In this document: positions 17,951 to 27,379 of the stretch, piece by piece
Numbering within the stretch: position 1 is the stretch's first letter
Layout: each line of letters begins with the position of its first letter
Assembly: GCF_014647415.1 (NCBI RefSeq)
Contig: NZ_BMPD01000001.1
Location: 372,001 to 436,000 of the forward strand
Direction of reading: 5' to 3'
Source of the DNA: Haloarcula sebkhae
GTDB taxonomy: Archaea > Halobacteriota > Halobacteria > Halobacteriales > Haloarculaceae
DNA: 64,000 bases
Notes under the pieces: model-generated
Told to the model about the DNA's origin: nothing
Databases searched by the model: none
The model's input: only the letters and a program-made list of their open reading frames with translations
Program-made: the position numbers and the translations under genes

Positions 17951-18012
17951 AGTTATTAGATGGATTCAGGCGAGCAGCAAATACTTGCGTGCTGCAGCCA
18001 TGTTAGTAGAGG

Positions 18013-18765
18013 GTGGAGACCGAAGAGCCGCTCGCAATACTCCATGTTGACGACGACGGGGCGTTGGGAGACCTCGTGGAACTATATCTCGAGCGAGAGA
18101 AAAGCGGCCTCGATTGTACCGTCACGACGGAGACAAACCCCGAAACCGCGCTGTCGCTGATTCGGTCGTCGGAGACCGACTTCGACTGTGTCGTCAGCGA
18201 TTACGACATGCCGGAGATGAACGGTATCGACTTCCTCGAAGCCGTTCGGGAGACACATCAGGAGTTACCCGTGTTGCTGTTCTCTGGTGAGGAGACCGGT
18301 GACGTCGCCGCCGAAATCATTCAGGCCGGCGTCACCGACTACCTGAAGAAATCAGTCGGAACGGACCAGTACACGTCGCTCATCCGCCGGGTCGAACACG
18401 CTGTCGACTCGGACGGCAGCTTCGAAACAGGCAGCGAAGTCAAACTCAGCGGCGTCGGCGTCATCGGCTCGGACGAACGCTTCGAGCGCGTCGACGAGAC
18501 CTACGCCTCGTATTACGGCTACGAGTCGGAGGAACTCGTCGGCGAGCACTGGTCGGAACTCCACCCGAGCAACGAGGTCCAGCACATCAGGACGCACGTC
18601 ATTCCCGTCGTCAGAAGCGGCGGGAAGTGGACCGGCCAGAGCAAAGGACTGCGGGCCGACGAGACCACCTTCACCGAGTCGAAGATGGTGACGGCACTCG
18701 ACGGTGGGCGGATGCTGATCGCCGTCGACGAAATCGACGATTCGGGACTGGCCGAACAGGAGTGA
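18013..18765 (+). CDS. Response regulator with receiver and PAS-like domains
   Basis: A 250-residue soluble signalling protein. Residues 6-130 form a receiver domain: acidic pair in HVDDDGAL, phospho-acceptor aspartate in VVSDYDMPEM (about D59), conserved S/T in LLFSGEE and lysine in DYLKKSVG. Residues about 145-245 form a PAS-like domain with YYGYESEELVGEHWSELHP. There is no kinase or DNA-binding domain, a common haloarchaeal layout; it probably relays phosphate or senses a ligand. Translation starts at GTG 18013. An imperfect hairpin at 17974-17995 lies in its leader region. Confidence 0.87.
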   Translation: METEEPLAILHVDDDGALGDLVELYLEREKSGLDCTVTTETNPETALSLIRSSETDFDCVVSDYDMPEMNGIDFLEAVRETHQELPVLLFSGEETGDVAAEIIQAGVTDYLKKSVGTDQYTSLIRRVEHAVDSDGSFETGSEVKLSGVGVIGSDERFERVDETYASYYGYESEELVGEHWSELHPSNEVQHIRTHVIPVVRSGGKWTGQSKGLRADETTFTESKMVTALDGGRMLIAVDEIDDSGLAEQE

Positions 18766-18812
18766 GTCAGCGGTCGCTACTGGCCGTGTGACGAACCGCA
18801 AAAGTGACCGCG

Positions 18813-19079
18813 TTACGCCGAGGCCTGCTGCAGCGCGTCGTCAATGTCGTCTGCCTGCGTGACGCCGACGAAGCGCTCGACGATGCCGTCGTCGTTCTCA
18901 ATGATGAGCGTCGGCAGGGAGCGTACTTGGTACTCGTTCGCAACGTCCTGTTCCTCGTCGACGTTGACCTTCTCGAACTCGACGTCCGTCCACTCCTCCT
19001 CGAGGTCTTCGAGGATCGGGTCCTGCGTTTTGCAAGGGCCGCACCAGTCCGCGTAGAAGTCCTTCAGTGTAACCGTCAT
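18813..19079 (-). CDS. Thioredoxin-like protein
   Basis: An 88-residue thioredoxin fold with the active site WCGPC at residues 12-16 and the cis-proline loop RSLPTLI. It is shorter than typical thioredoxins (about 105-110 residues) because the first strand and helix are trimmed, but the redox centre is intact. It would reduce protein disulfides in the cytoplasm. A TATA-like element on the minus strand at 19109-19124 lies about 35 bases before the start. Confidence 0.9.
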   Translation of the reverse strand: MTVTLKDFYADWCGPCKTQDPILEDLEEEWTDVEFEKVNVDEEQDVANEYQVRSLPTLIIENDDGIVERFVGVTQADDIDDALQQASA

Positions 19080-19157
19080 AGTACTCTGTTCGTCTTAGCC
19101 CGCGGTATCTGATAAGGGTTATCCATGTGTACCTTGGCCACGCAATCGCGGGCGACC

Positions 19158-19171
19158 CGAAAGGCTTAGTA
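19158..19171 (+). promoter_or_regulatory. BRE/TATA of secG
   Basis: The sequence cgaaaggcttagta combines a BRE-like cgaaa with a TATA-like cttagta, centred about 28 bases before the ATG at 19195. This predicts a leaderless transcript. Confidence 0.55.
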
Positions 19172-19194
19172 TTGGTGATACACCACCCTGAAGT

Positions 19195-19356
19195 ATGAGT
19201 GGGAGCGACAGCGGCGGGCTGATGTCCAGTGCGGGACTGGTCCGGTATTTCGACGCTGAAGACCAGAACACGGTCCGTATCGACCCTCGAACAATCGTCG
19301 CGACCGGCGTCATGTTCGGGCTGTTGATGCTCGTGCTGAACGCGATGATCGTGTAG
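19195..19356 (+). CDS. secG: Preprotein translocase Sec61-beta/SecG subunit
   Basis: A 53-residue tail-anchored protein, the smallest subunit of the SecYEG/Sec61 channel. The soluble N-terminus has the archaeal Sec61-beta pattern [12 protein letters not shown]...IDPRTI, followed by a single membrane helix, [19 protein letters not shown], at the C-terminus. Size and order match archaeal homologues of about 52-58 residues. It stands alone with its own promoter. Confidence 0.9.
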   Translation: MSGSDSGGLMSSAGLVRYFDAEDQNTVRIDPRTIVATGVMFGLLMLVLNAMIV

Positions 19357-19400
19357 GCGATTCCGCACTGTTTTCCTCTCCCCGCCACTGACTCGCGGGT

Positions 19401-19775
19401 ATGCACTTCACGCAACGCGAACAGCAGGCACTCCGTGACGCCGGTGTCGATCAAGACACCATCGAAGCGGCCTCCGACGCAGTGGTCGAAGCCACCGACG
19501 ACGCAGCCGCGGCGCTCGAAGCCTTCTTCCACGGCCGTGAGACGGTGTACTCGGACATGGATATCGCCCATAGTTCCAGCGAGATACAGGAACACACCGT
19601 CGAGTACTGCGACCTGTTCACCCACGCCGACGATATCCGTGGCTACCTCCGGTTCGACACCTGGGGCGTCCCGGTCGAGGGCGGACGCGTTCTGAGCGAG
19701 GAGAAGGTCGAGCTCTCGCTCGGGCCGACAGTCCACGGGCGGGTCCGCTTCGCCGCCGACGAGGACGCGCTATGA
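19401..19775 (+). CDS. Conserved haloarchaeal protein upstream of FAU-1
   Basis: A 124-residue acidic protein with no membrane segment. It has an N-terminal helical half (residues 1-45) and a C-terminal part that looks beta-rich (GYLRFDTWGVPVEGGRVL). I do not recognise a named domain. It overlaps the FAU-1 gene by the four bases ATGA (19772-19775), so the two are translationally coupled and may work together, possibly in RNA metabolism. Confidence 0.72.
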   Translation: MHFTQREQQALRDAGVDQDTIEAASDAVVEATDDAAAALEAFFHGRETVYSDMDIAHSSSEIQEHTVEYCDLFTHADDIRGYLRFDTWGVPVEGGRVLSEEKVELSLGPTVHGRVRFAADEDAL

Positions 19776-21172
19776 CCGTCCGGGTCAGGGGCATCTACGC
19801 GACGGCGCTGACCCAGTTGCTTCGCGAGGCAGGTCACGAGGTCGTCCAGGCGTCGGGACCGATCCAGAACCGCTTCGACGGCGAGTTCGCCGACGAGCGG
19901 GCGGCGGTCACCGTGGCGACGACGGAGGATCAGCAGGGCGTCGGCGTCGTCGGCGACCACGAAGCTGCCGCGGCCGTTACGGACCGCCTGACAGAACTCG
20001 GGCGAGACACGCTCCACTGGGACGACCCGACGCCCAAGGGCGCGATCTACGCCGGTACCGTGACCGAAACACTGGGGAGCGGCGCTATCGTCGACCTCAG
20101 CGACGGCGAGGGCTTTCTCCCGTACTCGTCCTCTGACGAGCGCGTCGAAACGGGCGATGCGCTCCGGGTGCAGGTCGTCGAAGCGAGCGCGCCGTGGACG
20201 AACGGCCGGCCCGTGCTGGACACCACCGTCGCGGTTCGCGGGTCGCTGCTCTCGCTCGTCCGCGGCGGAAGCGGGTCGTCGTCGGGGACCGGCGGCCCGG
20301 CGATGCTGGACCTCATCGCCGCGGAGCCCCGAGACGGCTGGGGCGTCTCGTGGGAATCGGCAAGCGAGGACGCGAGCTTCGACGCGCTGGCCGACGCGCT
20401 CGACGCCGCAAACGACCGCGCGGCGGCGGTCGACGACGCGCTTACGGGAGCCGACCCGCCCGAGGACTGCGCGCCGACTCGGTACGACGAGGGGCTCTCG
20501 ACGACGTGGCTGTGGTTCGGCCGCGAGAGCCGGTTCGCCCTCGACGAGGCGCGCCGCGAGGTGACGGCGACGATGCCGGGCCACCACCGCGTGAAGGCCG
20601 GCGACCGCGCGGCCAGCGCCGCCGTCGACTACGTCGAAGCGCTGTGTGACGACATAGAGAGCGGTGAGACGGACTTCCCCTTCGCCGTGACGGCCCGGCA
20701 GTTCGGCCCGCAAGTCGGCGAGTCCCTGTCGCTGGGGCACGGCAAGCCCGACGGCCGATTCATCACGCTGGGCAACGGGAAGGTCCAGTCCGTCGACAAC
20801 GACGGGACGGTGACCATCGAGCGCGAGATGAGTCCCGGCGGCACCTACGACGCGCTGGGCGTCCCGAAGGAGGCCGGCGACATCGCCGAGACGAAAGTCA
20901 AGGAGGGTCGCTGGTGGTACCCGACGGTGTACCGCGACAGCGACGGCGAAAAGAAGGGCACGTACGTCAACGTCTGTACGCCCGTCGAGATATTCCCCGA
21001 CACCGCCCGGTACGTCGACCTCCACGTCGACGTGGTGAAACACGCCGACGGGACCGTCGAGCGGGTCGACGACGACGAACTCGATGCGGCCGTCGAGCGT
21101 GGACACGTCCCCGAGCCGCTGGCCGAGCGCGCACGGAGCGTCGCCGCCGCTGTCAAGAGCGCGCTGGAGTAA
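19772..21172 (+). CDS. Probable ribonuclease FAU-1 (S1-like and DUF402 domains)
   Basis: A 466-residue RNA-binding protein. Residues about 85-150 form an S1-like/RNase E-type domain (GAIYAGTVTETLGSGAIVDL, then GFLPYSS). Residues about 350-460 form a DUF402 domain with the pattern W-W-Y-P-T-V-Y and YVDLHVDVVK. This domain order matches FAU-1, an archaeal protein that binds AU-rich RNA and has been linked to 5S rRNA processing. The start overlaps the preceding gene by four bases. Catalytic residues cannot be assigned by eye. Confidence 0.86.
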   Translation: MTVRVRGIYATALTQLLREAGHEVVQASGPIQNRFDGEFADERAAVTVATTEDQQGVGVVGDHEAAAAVTDRLTELGRDTLHWDDPTPKGAIYAGTVTETLGSGAIVDLSDGEGFLPYSSSDERVETGDALRVQVVEASAPWTNGRPVLDTTVAVRGSLLSLVRGGSGSSSGTGGPAMLDLIAAEPRDGWGVSWESASEDASFDALADALDAANDRAAAVDDALTGADPPEDCAPTRYDEGLSTTWLWFGRESRFALDEARREVTATMPGHHRVKAGDRAASAAVDYVEALCDDIESGETDFPFAVTARQFGPQVGESLSLGHGKPDGRFITLGNGKVQSVDNDGTVTIEREMSPGGTYDALGVPKEAGDIAETKVKEGRWWYPTVYRDSDGEKKGTYVNVCTPVEIFPDTARYVDLHVDVVKHADGTVERVDDDELDAAVERGHVPEPLAERARSVAAAVKSALE

Positions 21173-21202
21173 CAGAACGGAGCACAGTCAGGCGGCGCGA
21201 GA

Positions 21203-22609
21203 TCAGTCGCGCCGGCGTCGGGCGCGCCACGCTGCGAGTCCGACCGCCGCGACCGCCGACCCGACGCCGAAGCCGGGACCGCCGACGCCCAAGGAGGTGC
21301 CGTCGGTGGCATCAGCGCCGCCACCCTTGTCGTCCGTGGCCGTCGGCGTCCGTATCTGCGGGTCCGGGAACGTGTACAGTCCGGGCTGGACCTCCGTCCC
21401 CTGGCTCGCGTTCGTGCTCCCGGCGACGAAACAGCCGGCGGCCCGCTGGGCGGTCCAGAATGAGGTCGACTCAGTGTCGCGCCACTCGAACGCGAGGTCG
21501 GGTTGGGTTGGGTCTGTCAAATCGTGGACCCGGACACCACCGTTGTACCACGCCGAGTAACAGCGGTCAGCGGTCAGTTCGAAGTTGTGTGCCGTCGTGA
21601 GGATGCCCCCCGGCGACGGGTCCGAGGTCGGCGGCGGGTCGAGCGTCGACAGCAGCTCGGCGTCGGCCGGATCGCTGATGTCGTACAGTTCGATGCCGCT
21701 GGGGCCGCCGCTGTCGTCGTCCGCGAGGTCCCACGATTCGCCGCCGACACCAAGCAGCGAGGCATCCTCGTCGACCGTCACGAAGTGGTCGTTGCCCGGC
21801 GGCTCGCTCCGTTCGGTCCCGGGGTCCTCAATGGCGGCGAGGTCTTCGGGGGAGCGCCCGCGGACCTTCGAGACGAGCGAGATGTCGCTCGGGTCCGACA
21901 CGTCTAAGATCCACGTCCCGCCGTCCCAGTAGGCTAGGTACGCCCGGCCGTCTTGCACCCACACGTCGTGCAGCGGCCACAGGCTCGTCGGCACGTCGGT
22001 CCAGGCATCGCCAGCGTCGAGCAGCGACCAGTCGCCGACTTCCTGTTCGGCGTCGGTATCGACCACGAGCAGCGGATTGCCGTCGCGATCGTTTGCGGTC
22101 AGGTAGGCGTAGCGGCCGTCGAAGTGACAGTTGTGAACCCGCGTGTCCAGTTCCAGCCCCGCAATCCGTGTCGGGTCCTGCCGGTCGCTCACGTCGAAGA
22201 CGACGAGACCGTGGGCCCCGTCGGCGGGGTGGGCGGGACCGGCGGCCAGCAACCGCGAGCCGCTGACGGCGAGGTCCTGCACGCGCTGTATCGGCCCGTC
22301 GTCGCTCTCGGCCAGCAGGTCGGTTCGGCGGCTGAGTAGTCGAGGACTGGTCGGCGTAACGAGGTCGACGAACGCGATGCCGTCACCCGTCGCGACGTAG
22401 GCCGTGTGTCCGTCGGGGCTGGTGACGACCTCGTACACCGTTTCCATCTCCAGCACGCCAAGCGGGTCCTCGCCGGTCGAGGTGCCGGAGGCCGCTGGCT
22501 CGGCCGTTCCGTCACCGGTCGGCGTCGGGTGACCTCGGGTCGGCCCCGTAGCGAGGCCGACACCTGTTCCTGCGAGAGCGAGTCGTCGGAGGACCGTCCG
22601 GCGGCGCAT
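21203..22609 (-). CDS. Tat-exported LVIVD-repeat surface protein with PGF-CTERM tail
   Basis: A 468-residue exported protein. The start MRRRTVLRRLALAGTGVG is a twin-arginine-type signal. The body carries beta-propeller-like LVIVD repeats such as GLVVFDVSDRQDPTRIAG, WILDVSDPSDISLVSKV and GIELYDISDPADAELLS. The C-terminus, GPGF then a hydrophobic helix then RARRRRD, is a PGF-CTERM-type signal cut by archaeosortase A, so the protein is probably lipid-anchored at the surface after a Thr/Gly/Asp-rich linker. ATG 22609 is chosen because the frame upstream is antisense to the LURP-one gene. Ligand unknown. Confidence 0.83.
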   Translation of the reverse strand: MRRRTVLRRLALAGTGVGLATGPTRGHPTPTGDGTAEPAASGTSTGEDPLGVLEMETVYEVVTSPDGHTAYVATGDGIAFVDLVTPTSPRLLSRRTDLLAESDDGPIQRVQDLAVSGSRLLAAGPAHPADGAHGLVVFDVSDRQDPTRIAGLELDTRVHNCHFDGRYAYLTANDRDGNPLLVVDTDAEQEVGDWSLLDAGDAWTDVPTSLWPLHDVWVQDGRAYLAYWDGGTWILDVSDPSDISLVSKVRGRSPEDLAAIEDPGTERSEPPGNDHFVTVDEDASLLGVGGESWDLADDDSGGPSGIELYDISDPADAELLSTLDPPPTSDPSPGGILTTAHNFELTADRCYSAWYNGGVRVHDLTDPTQPDLAFEWRDTESTSFWTAQRAAGCFVAGSTNASQGTEVQPGLYTFPDPQIRTPTATDDKGGGADATDGTSLGVGGPGFGVGSAVAAVGLAAWRARRRRD

Positions 22610-22653
22610 AGCGGTCGTTGGGGGAGCCAGGGCAAGAAGGATTCCGGTGGAGT

Positions 22654-23232
22654 TCAGTGCCCCTGAATCGCATCGATAACCATCGCCGCGGCGATGATCG
22701 GCTCTTTCGGAACCGTGCTGGCGTCGTCGATAGTGATCTCGTAGCGGTCTTTCAGCGAGAACTGCCCGTCGATGTTGCCGACGTGGTTGCCGTCCTGATC
22801 GGTGATCTCGTACTTGTGGGGAATCCAGCCGCCGAACGGGACAACGTTGCGGGCGATGGTCACGAGCGCGCCCTGCGAATTGATCTCGGCGATCTTCGCC
22901 TCGGTACTGGCGTCCCGAATCTTCCACGTGTCCTGAAAAATTGAGTAGTCGTTGTCGAGGATAACGATGTCCTCGCCGGTCTTTGAGTCTGTCAGCACGT
23001 AGTTGCCAGCCACGTCGATGATGCCACCGGCCTTGACCTGAAACACCTCGTTGCCGTTTGCGTCGACGAACGGGAACTCCTCTTTCATCTTCATCATCTT
23101 CTGTTTCCCGCGGAGGACGACGTTCCCGGCGGCGTCCATGGCTTTGTACTTGCTGCGGATCAGACTCTGTTCGACTGTGTAACTGTCGTCGGAGAGGTCA
23201 ATCCCTGCAATGTCGTAGTCGCTCGTACCCAT
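22654..23232 (-). CDS. LURP-one-related (tubby C-terminal-like) protein
   Basis: A 192-residue soluble protein of the LURP-one-related/scramblase-like fold. Signs are an early basic strand region (LIRSKYKAMDAAGNVVLRGK), a repeated strand-turn pattern around DANGNEVFQVK and DQDGNHVGNI, and a C-terminal hydrophobic helix (IIAAAMVIDAIQG). The family is widespread and has no firm function in archaea. It diverges from uvrA over 134 bases that contain TATA-like sites for both directions (minus tttacta near 23256-23268, plus ccaaaataaaac near 23277-23289). Confidence 0.82.
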   Translation of the reverse strand: MGTSDYDIAGIDLSDDSYTVEQSLIRSKYKAMDAAGNVVLRGKQKMMKMKEEFPFVDANGNEVFQVKAGGIIDVAGNYVLTDSKTGEDIVILDNDYSIFQDTWKIRDASTEAKIAEINSQGALVTIARNVVPFGGWIPHKYEITDQDGNHVGNIDGQFSLKDRYEITIDDASTVPKEPIIAAAMVIDAIQGH

Positions 23233-23255
23233 ACTATCTCATATCCAATAACGGT

Positions 23256-23289
23256 AGTAAATCTTTCGCCATATTTTCCAAAATAAAAC
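23256..23289. promoter_or_regulatory. Divergent promoter region between the LURP-one gene and uvrA
   Basis: An A+T-rich 34-base stretch in GC-rich surroundings. On the minus strand, cgaaaga followed by tttacta resembles BRE plus TATA before the LURP-one start (23232). On the plus strand, ccaaaataaaac resembles a TATA box for uvrA, whose ATG lies about 80 bases further, implying a longer leader. Confidence 0.45.
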
Positions 23290-23366
23290 TAGTCATGCGC
23301 GAGGCGTCGCCTATAGGCACCCGAACCGACAGGGTTTCCCTCCTGCCGGCCAACGAAGATGCAAAG

Positions 23367-26348
23367 ATGAGCAAGGATATCATCGAGGTCCGAGGGGCCG
23401 AGGAACACAACCTCAAGGACGTCGACGTGGAGATTCCCCGCGAGGAGCTGACAGTCGTCACCGGGCTGTCGGGGTCAGGCAAGTCCTCGCTCGCATTCGA
23501 AACGGTGTACGCCGAGGGCCAGCGGCGCTACATCGAATCGCTCTCCGCCTACGCACGGAACTTCCTGGGGCAGATGGACAAGCCGCAGGTCGAGAACGTC
23601 GAAGGGCTCTCACCGGCGATCTCTATCGACCAGAAGAACGCCGCCAACAACCCCCGCTCGACGGTCGGCACCGTCACCGAACTGCACGACTATCTCCGCC
23701 TACTGTACGCGCGCGTCGGCACGCCCCACTGTCCGGAGTGTGGCCGCGAGGTCGGCGAGCAGTCCGCTCAGAACATGGTCTCCCGGCTATTGGAACTGCC
23801 AGAGGGCACTCGCGCCAAACTGTGTGCGCCGGTCGTCCGCGACCAGAAGGGAGCCTTTGAGGACCTGTTCGACGACCTCGTCGGTGAAGGGTACAGCCGC
23901 GTCGAGGTCGACGGCGAGGAGTTCGACCTCACGCTGGATCGGCCCGAACTGGACGAGAACTACGACCACACCGTCGACGTGGTCGTGGACCGCGTCAAGA
24001 TCTCGCCGGACGCCCGCTCGCGCATCACGGACTCCGTCGAAACCGCGCTCGAAGAGGCCGACGGGACGCTGAAGGTCATCTTGCCGGACCCGCCCGAGAG
24101 CGCGGCGGAGACGCTCGGCGGGTCGGACGCCCGGGCAACAGGTGATCTCGCCGACGGAGACGAAGCGGACGACGGGGCCACCTCGGACCGCATCGTCGTC
24201 GAACTCTCCGAGGACCTTGCCTGCACGCACTGTGGCATCGACATCTCCGAAATCGAGACGCGGTCGTTCTCGTTCAACTCACCGCACGGGGCCTGCCCGG
24301 AGTGTGAGGGGCTGGGCGAGACGAAGGAGGTCAGCGAGGATCTGGTCATCACCGACCCGACGAAGCCGCTCAAGCACGTCTTCGAGCCCTGGAGCTACGA
24401 CCGGACGTACTACTCGCGGCAACTGGACAACGTCGCCGAGCACTTCGGCGTGGACCTCACGACGCCGTTCGAGGAGCTAGACGAGTCCATTCAGCGGCAG
24501 TTCCTCTATGGCACCGACAGCCAGGTCCACTTCGAGTGGCGGACCAAGAACGGCACCCGCGAGAAGACCGAGCGGTTCGAGGGCGTCATCCCGAACCTGG
24601 AGCGGCGACACGTCGAGACGGATTCAGACCGCGCCCGCGAGCACATCGAGGAGTTCATGGCGACGACGACGTGCCCGGCCTGTGAAGGGACGCGACTCAA
24701 AGCGGAGTCGCGGGCAGTGCTCGTCGACGGCACCTCGATAACCGCGGTCAACGAAATGTCCATCAGCGACGCGCTGGCCCACTTCGAGGGGATGGAGGAG
24801 CACCTCTCAGCCCGGGACCGGAAGATCGCCGAGGAGATTCTCAAGGAGATCCGCGCCCGTCTGGGCTTCATGACCGAGGTCGGGCTGGACTACCTGACGC
24901 TGGACCGGGAGGCGTCGACGCTGTCAGGCGGTGAGAGCCAGCGGATTCGGCTGGCGACCCAGATCGGGAGCGGCCTCGTCGGCGTCCTCTACGTCCTCGA
25001 CGAGCCCTCCATCGGCCTCCACCAGCGGGACAACGACCGCCTGCTGAACACGCTCGAAGAGCTTCGAGACCTCGGGAACACGCTGCTCGTGGTCGAACAC
25101 GACACCGAGACGATGCGTCGGGCCGACCAGATAATCGACATGGGACCCGGGCCGGGCAAGCGCGGCGGCGAGGTCGTCGTCAACGGCCCGATGGACGAGG
25201 TCATCGACACCGAGGAATCGGTGACCGGGGAGTACCTCTCGGGCGAGCGGACGATTCCGGTGCCCGACAGCCGCCGCGAGGCCGACGGCGAACTCACGGT
25301 CCGGGGCGCTCGCCAGCACAACCTCGCCGATCTAGACGTGTCCATCCCGCTGGGGACGTTCACCGCCATCACGGGCGTCTCCGGCTCCGGCAAGTCCACG
25401 CTGATGCACGACGTGCTGTACAAGGGGCTGGTGCGTCGGATGAACGACACCGACGTGAACCCCGGCGAGCACGACGCCATCGACGGCCTCGACGACATCG
25501 AGACGGTGCGGCTCATCGACCAGTCGCCGATCGGCCGAACGCCCCGCTCGAACCCGGCGACGTACACCAACGTCTTCGACCACATCCGCGAGCTGTTCGC
25601 CGAGACGAGCCTCTCGAAACAGCGCGGCTACGAGAAGGGTCGATTCTCGTTCAACGTCAAGGGCGGCCGCTGTGAGGGCTGTGGCGGCCAAGGGACGGTC
25701 ACCATCGACATGAATTTCCTCTCGGACGTGACGGTGCCTTGTGAGGAGTGCGGCGGCGCGCGCTACAACGACGAGACGCTGGACGTGACCTACAAGGACG
25801 CAACCATCGCCGACGTGCTCGATATGACCGTCGAGGAAGCATACGACTTCTTCGAGAGCCACAGCGGCATCCGTCGCCGGCTGGAACTCCTGAAAGATGT
25901 GGGGCTGGATTATATGCGGCTGGGCCAGCCCTCGACAACGCTCTCCGGCGGCGAAGCCCAGCGCGTCAAACTCGCCGAGGAACTCGGCAAGAAGGACTCC
26001 GGCGAGACGCTATACCTGCTCGACGAGCCGACCACTGGGCTCCACCCCGAGGACGAGCGCAAACTCATCGACGTGCTCCACCGGCTCACCGACGACGGCA
26101 ACACCGTCGTCGTCATCGAGCACGAACTCGACCTGATAAAGAACGCCGACCAGATCATCGATCTCGGCCCGGAGGGCGGGGAGAACGGTGGCGAACTCGT
26201 CGCGCAGGGGACACCGGAGGAGGTGGCCCGGACCGAGGCATCCTACACCGGGCAGTACCTCCGAGACCTGCTGCCGAACGTCGACCTGGAGGGGCCGCGG
26301 GCGGACCGCGACACAGCGGCCGAACAGCCGGCTGCGGACGACGACTGA
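23367..26348 (+). CDS. uvrA: Excinuclease ABC subunit A
   Basis: A 993-residue UvrA, the damage-recognising ATPase of nucleotide excision repair. There are two ABC modules: Walker [10 protein letters not shown] near residue 35 with signature LSGGESQRI, and Walker [10 protein letters not shown] with signature LSGGEAQRV. Zinc-binding cysteines appear at CPECG, CTHCG...CPECEG and CEGCGGQG...CEECGG. The ATG at 23367 ([16 protein letters not shown]) gives the usual UvrA N-terminus; the frame extends upstream to 23058 without homology. Residues about 250-275 are an acidic D/E/G insert typical of halophile versions. uvrB and uvrC are not in the window. Confidence 0.96.
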   Translation: MSKDIIEVRGAEEHNLKDVDVEIPREELTVVTGLSGSGKSSLAFETVYAEGQRRYIESLSAYARNFLGQMDKPQVENVEGLSPAISIDQKNAANNPRSTVGTVTELHDYLRLLYARVGTPHCPECGREVGEQSAQNMVSRLLELPEGTRAKLCAPVVRDQKGAFEDLFDDLVGEGYSRVEVDGEEFDLTLDRPELDENYDHTVDVVVDRVKISPDARSRITDSVETALEEADGTLKVILPDPPESAAETLGGSDARATGDLADGDEADDGATSDRIVVELSEDLACTHCGIDISEIETRSFSFNSPHGACPECEGLGETKEVSEDLVITDPTKPLKHVFEPWSYDRTYYSRQLDNVAEHFGVDLTTPFEELDESIQRQFLYGTDSQVHFEWRTKNGTREKTERFEGVIPNLERRHVETDSDRAREHIEEFMATTTCPACEGTRLKAESRAVLVDGTSITAVNEMSISDALAHFEGMEEHLSARDRKIAEEILKEIRARLGFMTEVGLDYLTLDREASTLSGGESQRIRLATQIGSGLVGVLYVLDEPSIGLHQRDNDRLLNTLEELRDLGNTLLVVEHDTETMRRADQIIDMGPGPGKRGGEVVVNGPMDEVIDTEESVTGEYLSGERTIPVPDSRREADGELTVRGARQHNLADLDVSIPLGTFTAITGVSGSGKSTLMHDVLYKGLVRRMNDTDVNPGEHDAIDGLDDIETVRLIDQSPIGRTPRSNPATYTNVFDHIRELFAETSLSKQRGYEKGRFSFNVKGGRCEGCGGQGTVTIDMNFLSDVTVPCEECGGARYNDETLDVTYKDATIADVLDMTVEEAYDFFESHSGIRRRLELLKDVGLDYMRLGQPSTTLSGGEAQRVKLAEELGKKDSGETLYLLDEPTTGLHPEDERKLIDVLHRLTDDGNTVVVIEHELDLIKNADQIIDLGPEGGENGGELVAQGTPEEVARTEASYTGQYLRDLLPNVDLEGPRADRDTAAEQPAADDD

Positions 26349-26430
26349 GACAGTCTGGACCGTGAAAGCTGGCAATAGCTGAAACGGCCACCAACGTTTT
26401 TGCCGGTAGCGGACCCTGATATTCCCAACC

Positions 26431-27198
26431 ATGGCACAGTCGACAGCGGACCGCGTCGAGCGGAAACGGGGTATCGGTGGGCTGGCGAAACAGGCGAACC
26501 CAGCGTTTGCTGTGGGAGCAGTCGCCGTCCCGCTCATCGCGTTTGCGGGGGCGCTCGCCAGCGGAAACATCCGGGCGCTGACCTACGTGCACGTGATGGC
26601 GGGCGTACTGTGGACCGGTATCGACCTGTTCATGGGGCTCGTTCTGGGGCCGGTACTCGGCGGTCAGGAACCGGAAGCACGGGCCGACTTCTTCGCCTCG
26701 TTCACGCCCAAGATGACGTTCCTGATGCCGACGCTGGCGACGGTGACCATCGCCGGCGGCATCCTGTTGGCGCTTCGCCTCGGGAAGTTCCCCAACGCCG
26801 ACCCGTGGCTGGCAATCTTGACCGCCGCGACACTAATTCCGGTCATCCTCCTCATCGGCTACCAGTTCGACGCGCTGACCGACCCGAAGACGCTGGGCGT
26901 CCTCGGCGTCGCCATCGTCGGCTCCGGCGCGTATCTCGTGACGACGCTGCCGGCCTTCGCGATGACATCGTGGTGGCTCGTCGCCACGCTCGGTATCGTG
27001 ACCCTGCTATCCGTGCAGGGCTTCGGCGTCGTCCTGCCCGGTGAGGTCCGCATCTACCGGCAGGTCGTCTCCGAGAACCCGGACGTGGACCTCGTCTCGG
27101 AGATCGGGATGCGAAACGCCAGGCTCGGGGGGCTACAGGGACTGATGCAACTAGCGATCGTCTTCGTGATGGTCGGCCTGCGCTGGTGGACGCCGTAG
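26431..27198 (+). CDS. Multi-pass membrane protein (possibly CopD/DUF2269-like)
   Basis: A 255-residue protein with about seven membrane helices. The motif YVHVMAGVLWTGIDLFMG in helix 2, with histidine, tryptophan and a following acidic residue, resembles the H-x-x-x-x-x-W-x-G signature of CopD/DUF2269-like membrane proteins, which may bind heme or copper. Helix 7 ends at WWTP. I cannot assign a function. It stands alone downstream of uvrA with an 82-base gap. Confidence 0.7.
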   Translation: MAQSTADRVERKRGIGGLAKQANPAFAVGAVAVPLIAFAGALASGNIRALTYVHVMAGVLWTGIDLFMGLVLGPVLGGQEPEARADFFASFTPKMTFLMPTLATVTIAGGILLALRLGKFPNADPWLAILTAATLIPVILLIGYQFDALTDPKTLGVLGVAIVGSGAYLVTTLPAFAMTSWWLVATLGIVTLLSVQGFGVVLPGEVRIYRQVVSENPDVDLVSEIGMRNARLGGLQGLMQLAIVFVMVGLRWWTP

Positions 27199-27379
27199 GC
27201 CCGGTCTCCGGTATCAAACCCTGCGGAGAGAGCCAGCAGCCGCGTTTCCGTCCACGCGAAGCCAGTCTGACGCGGGCTGGGAGGCGTGCTGGCTGTCGAA
27301 GGATCTCTGCCCAACTAATCACTACTGTGACGGGTGTGACAGCGCTTATCACCCTGCCTGCCGAGCGTTTCTGTCAACG

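Noticed and set aside
19643-21106. 487-codon minus-strand frame opposite FAU-1
   Set aside because: Arg/Val-rich antisense shadow without any motif.
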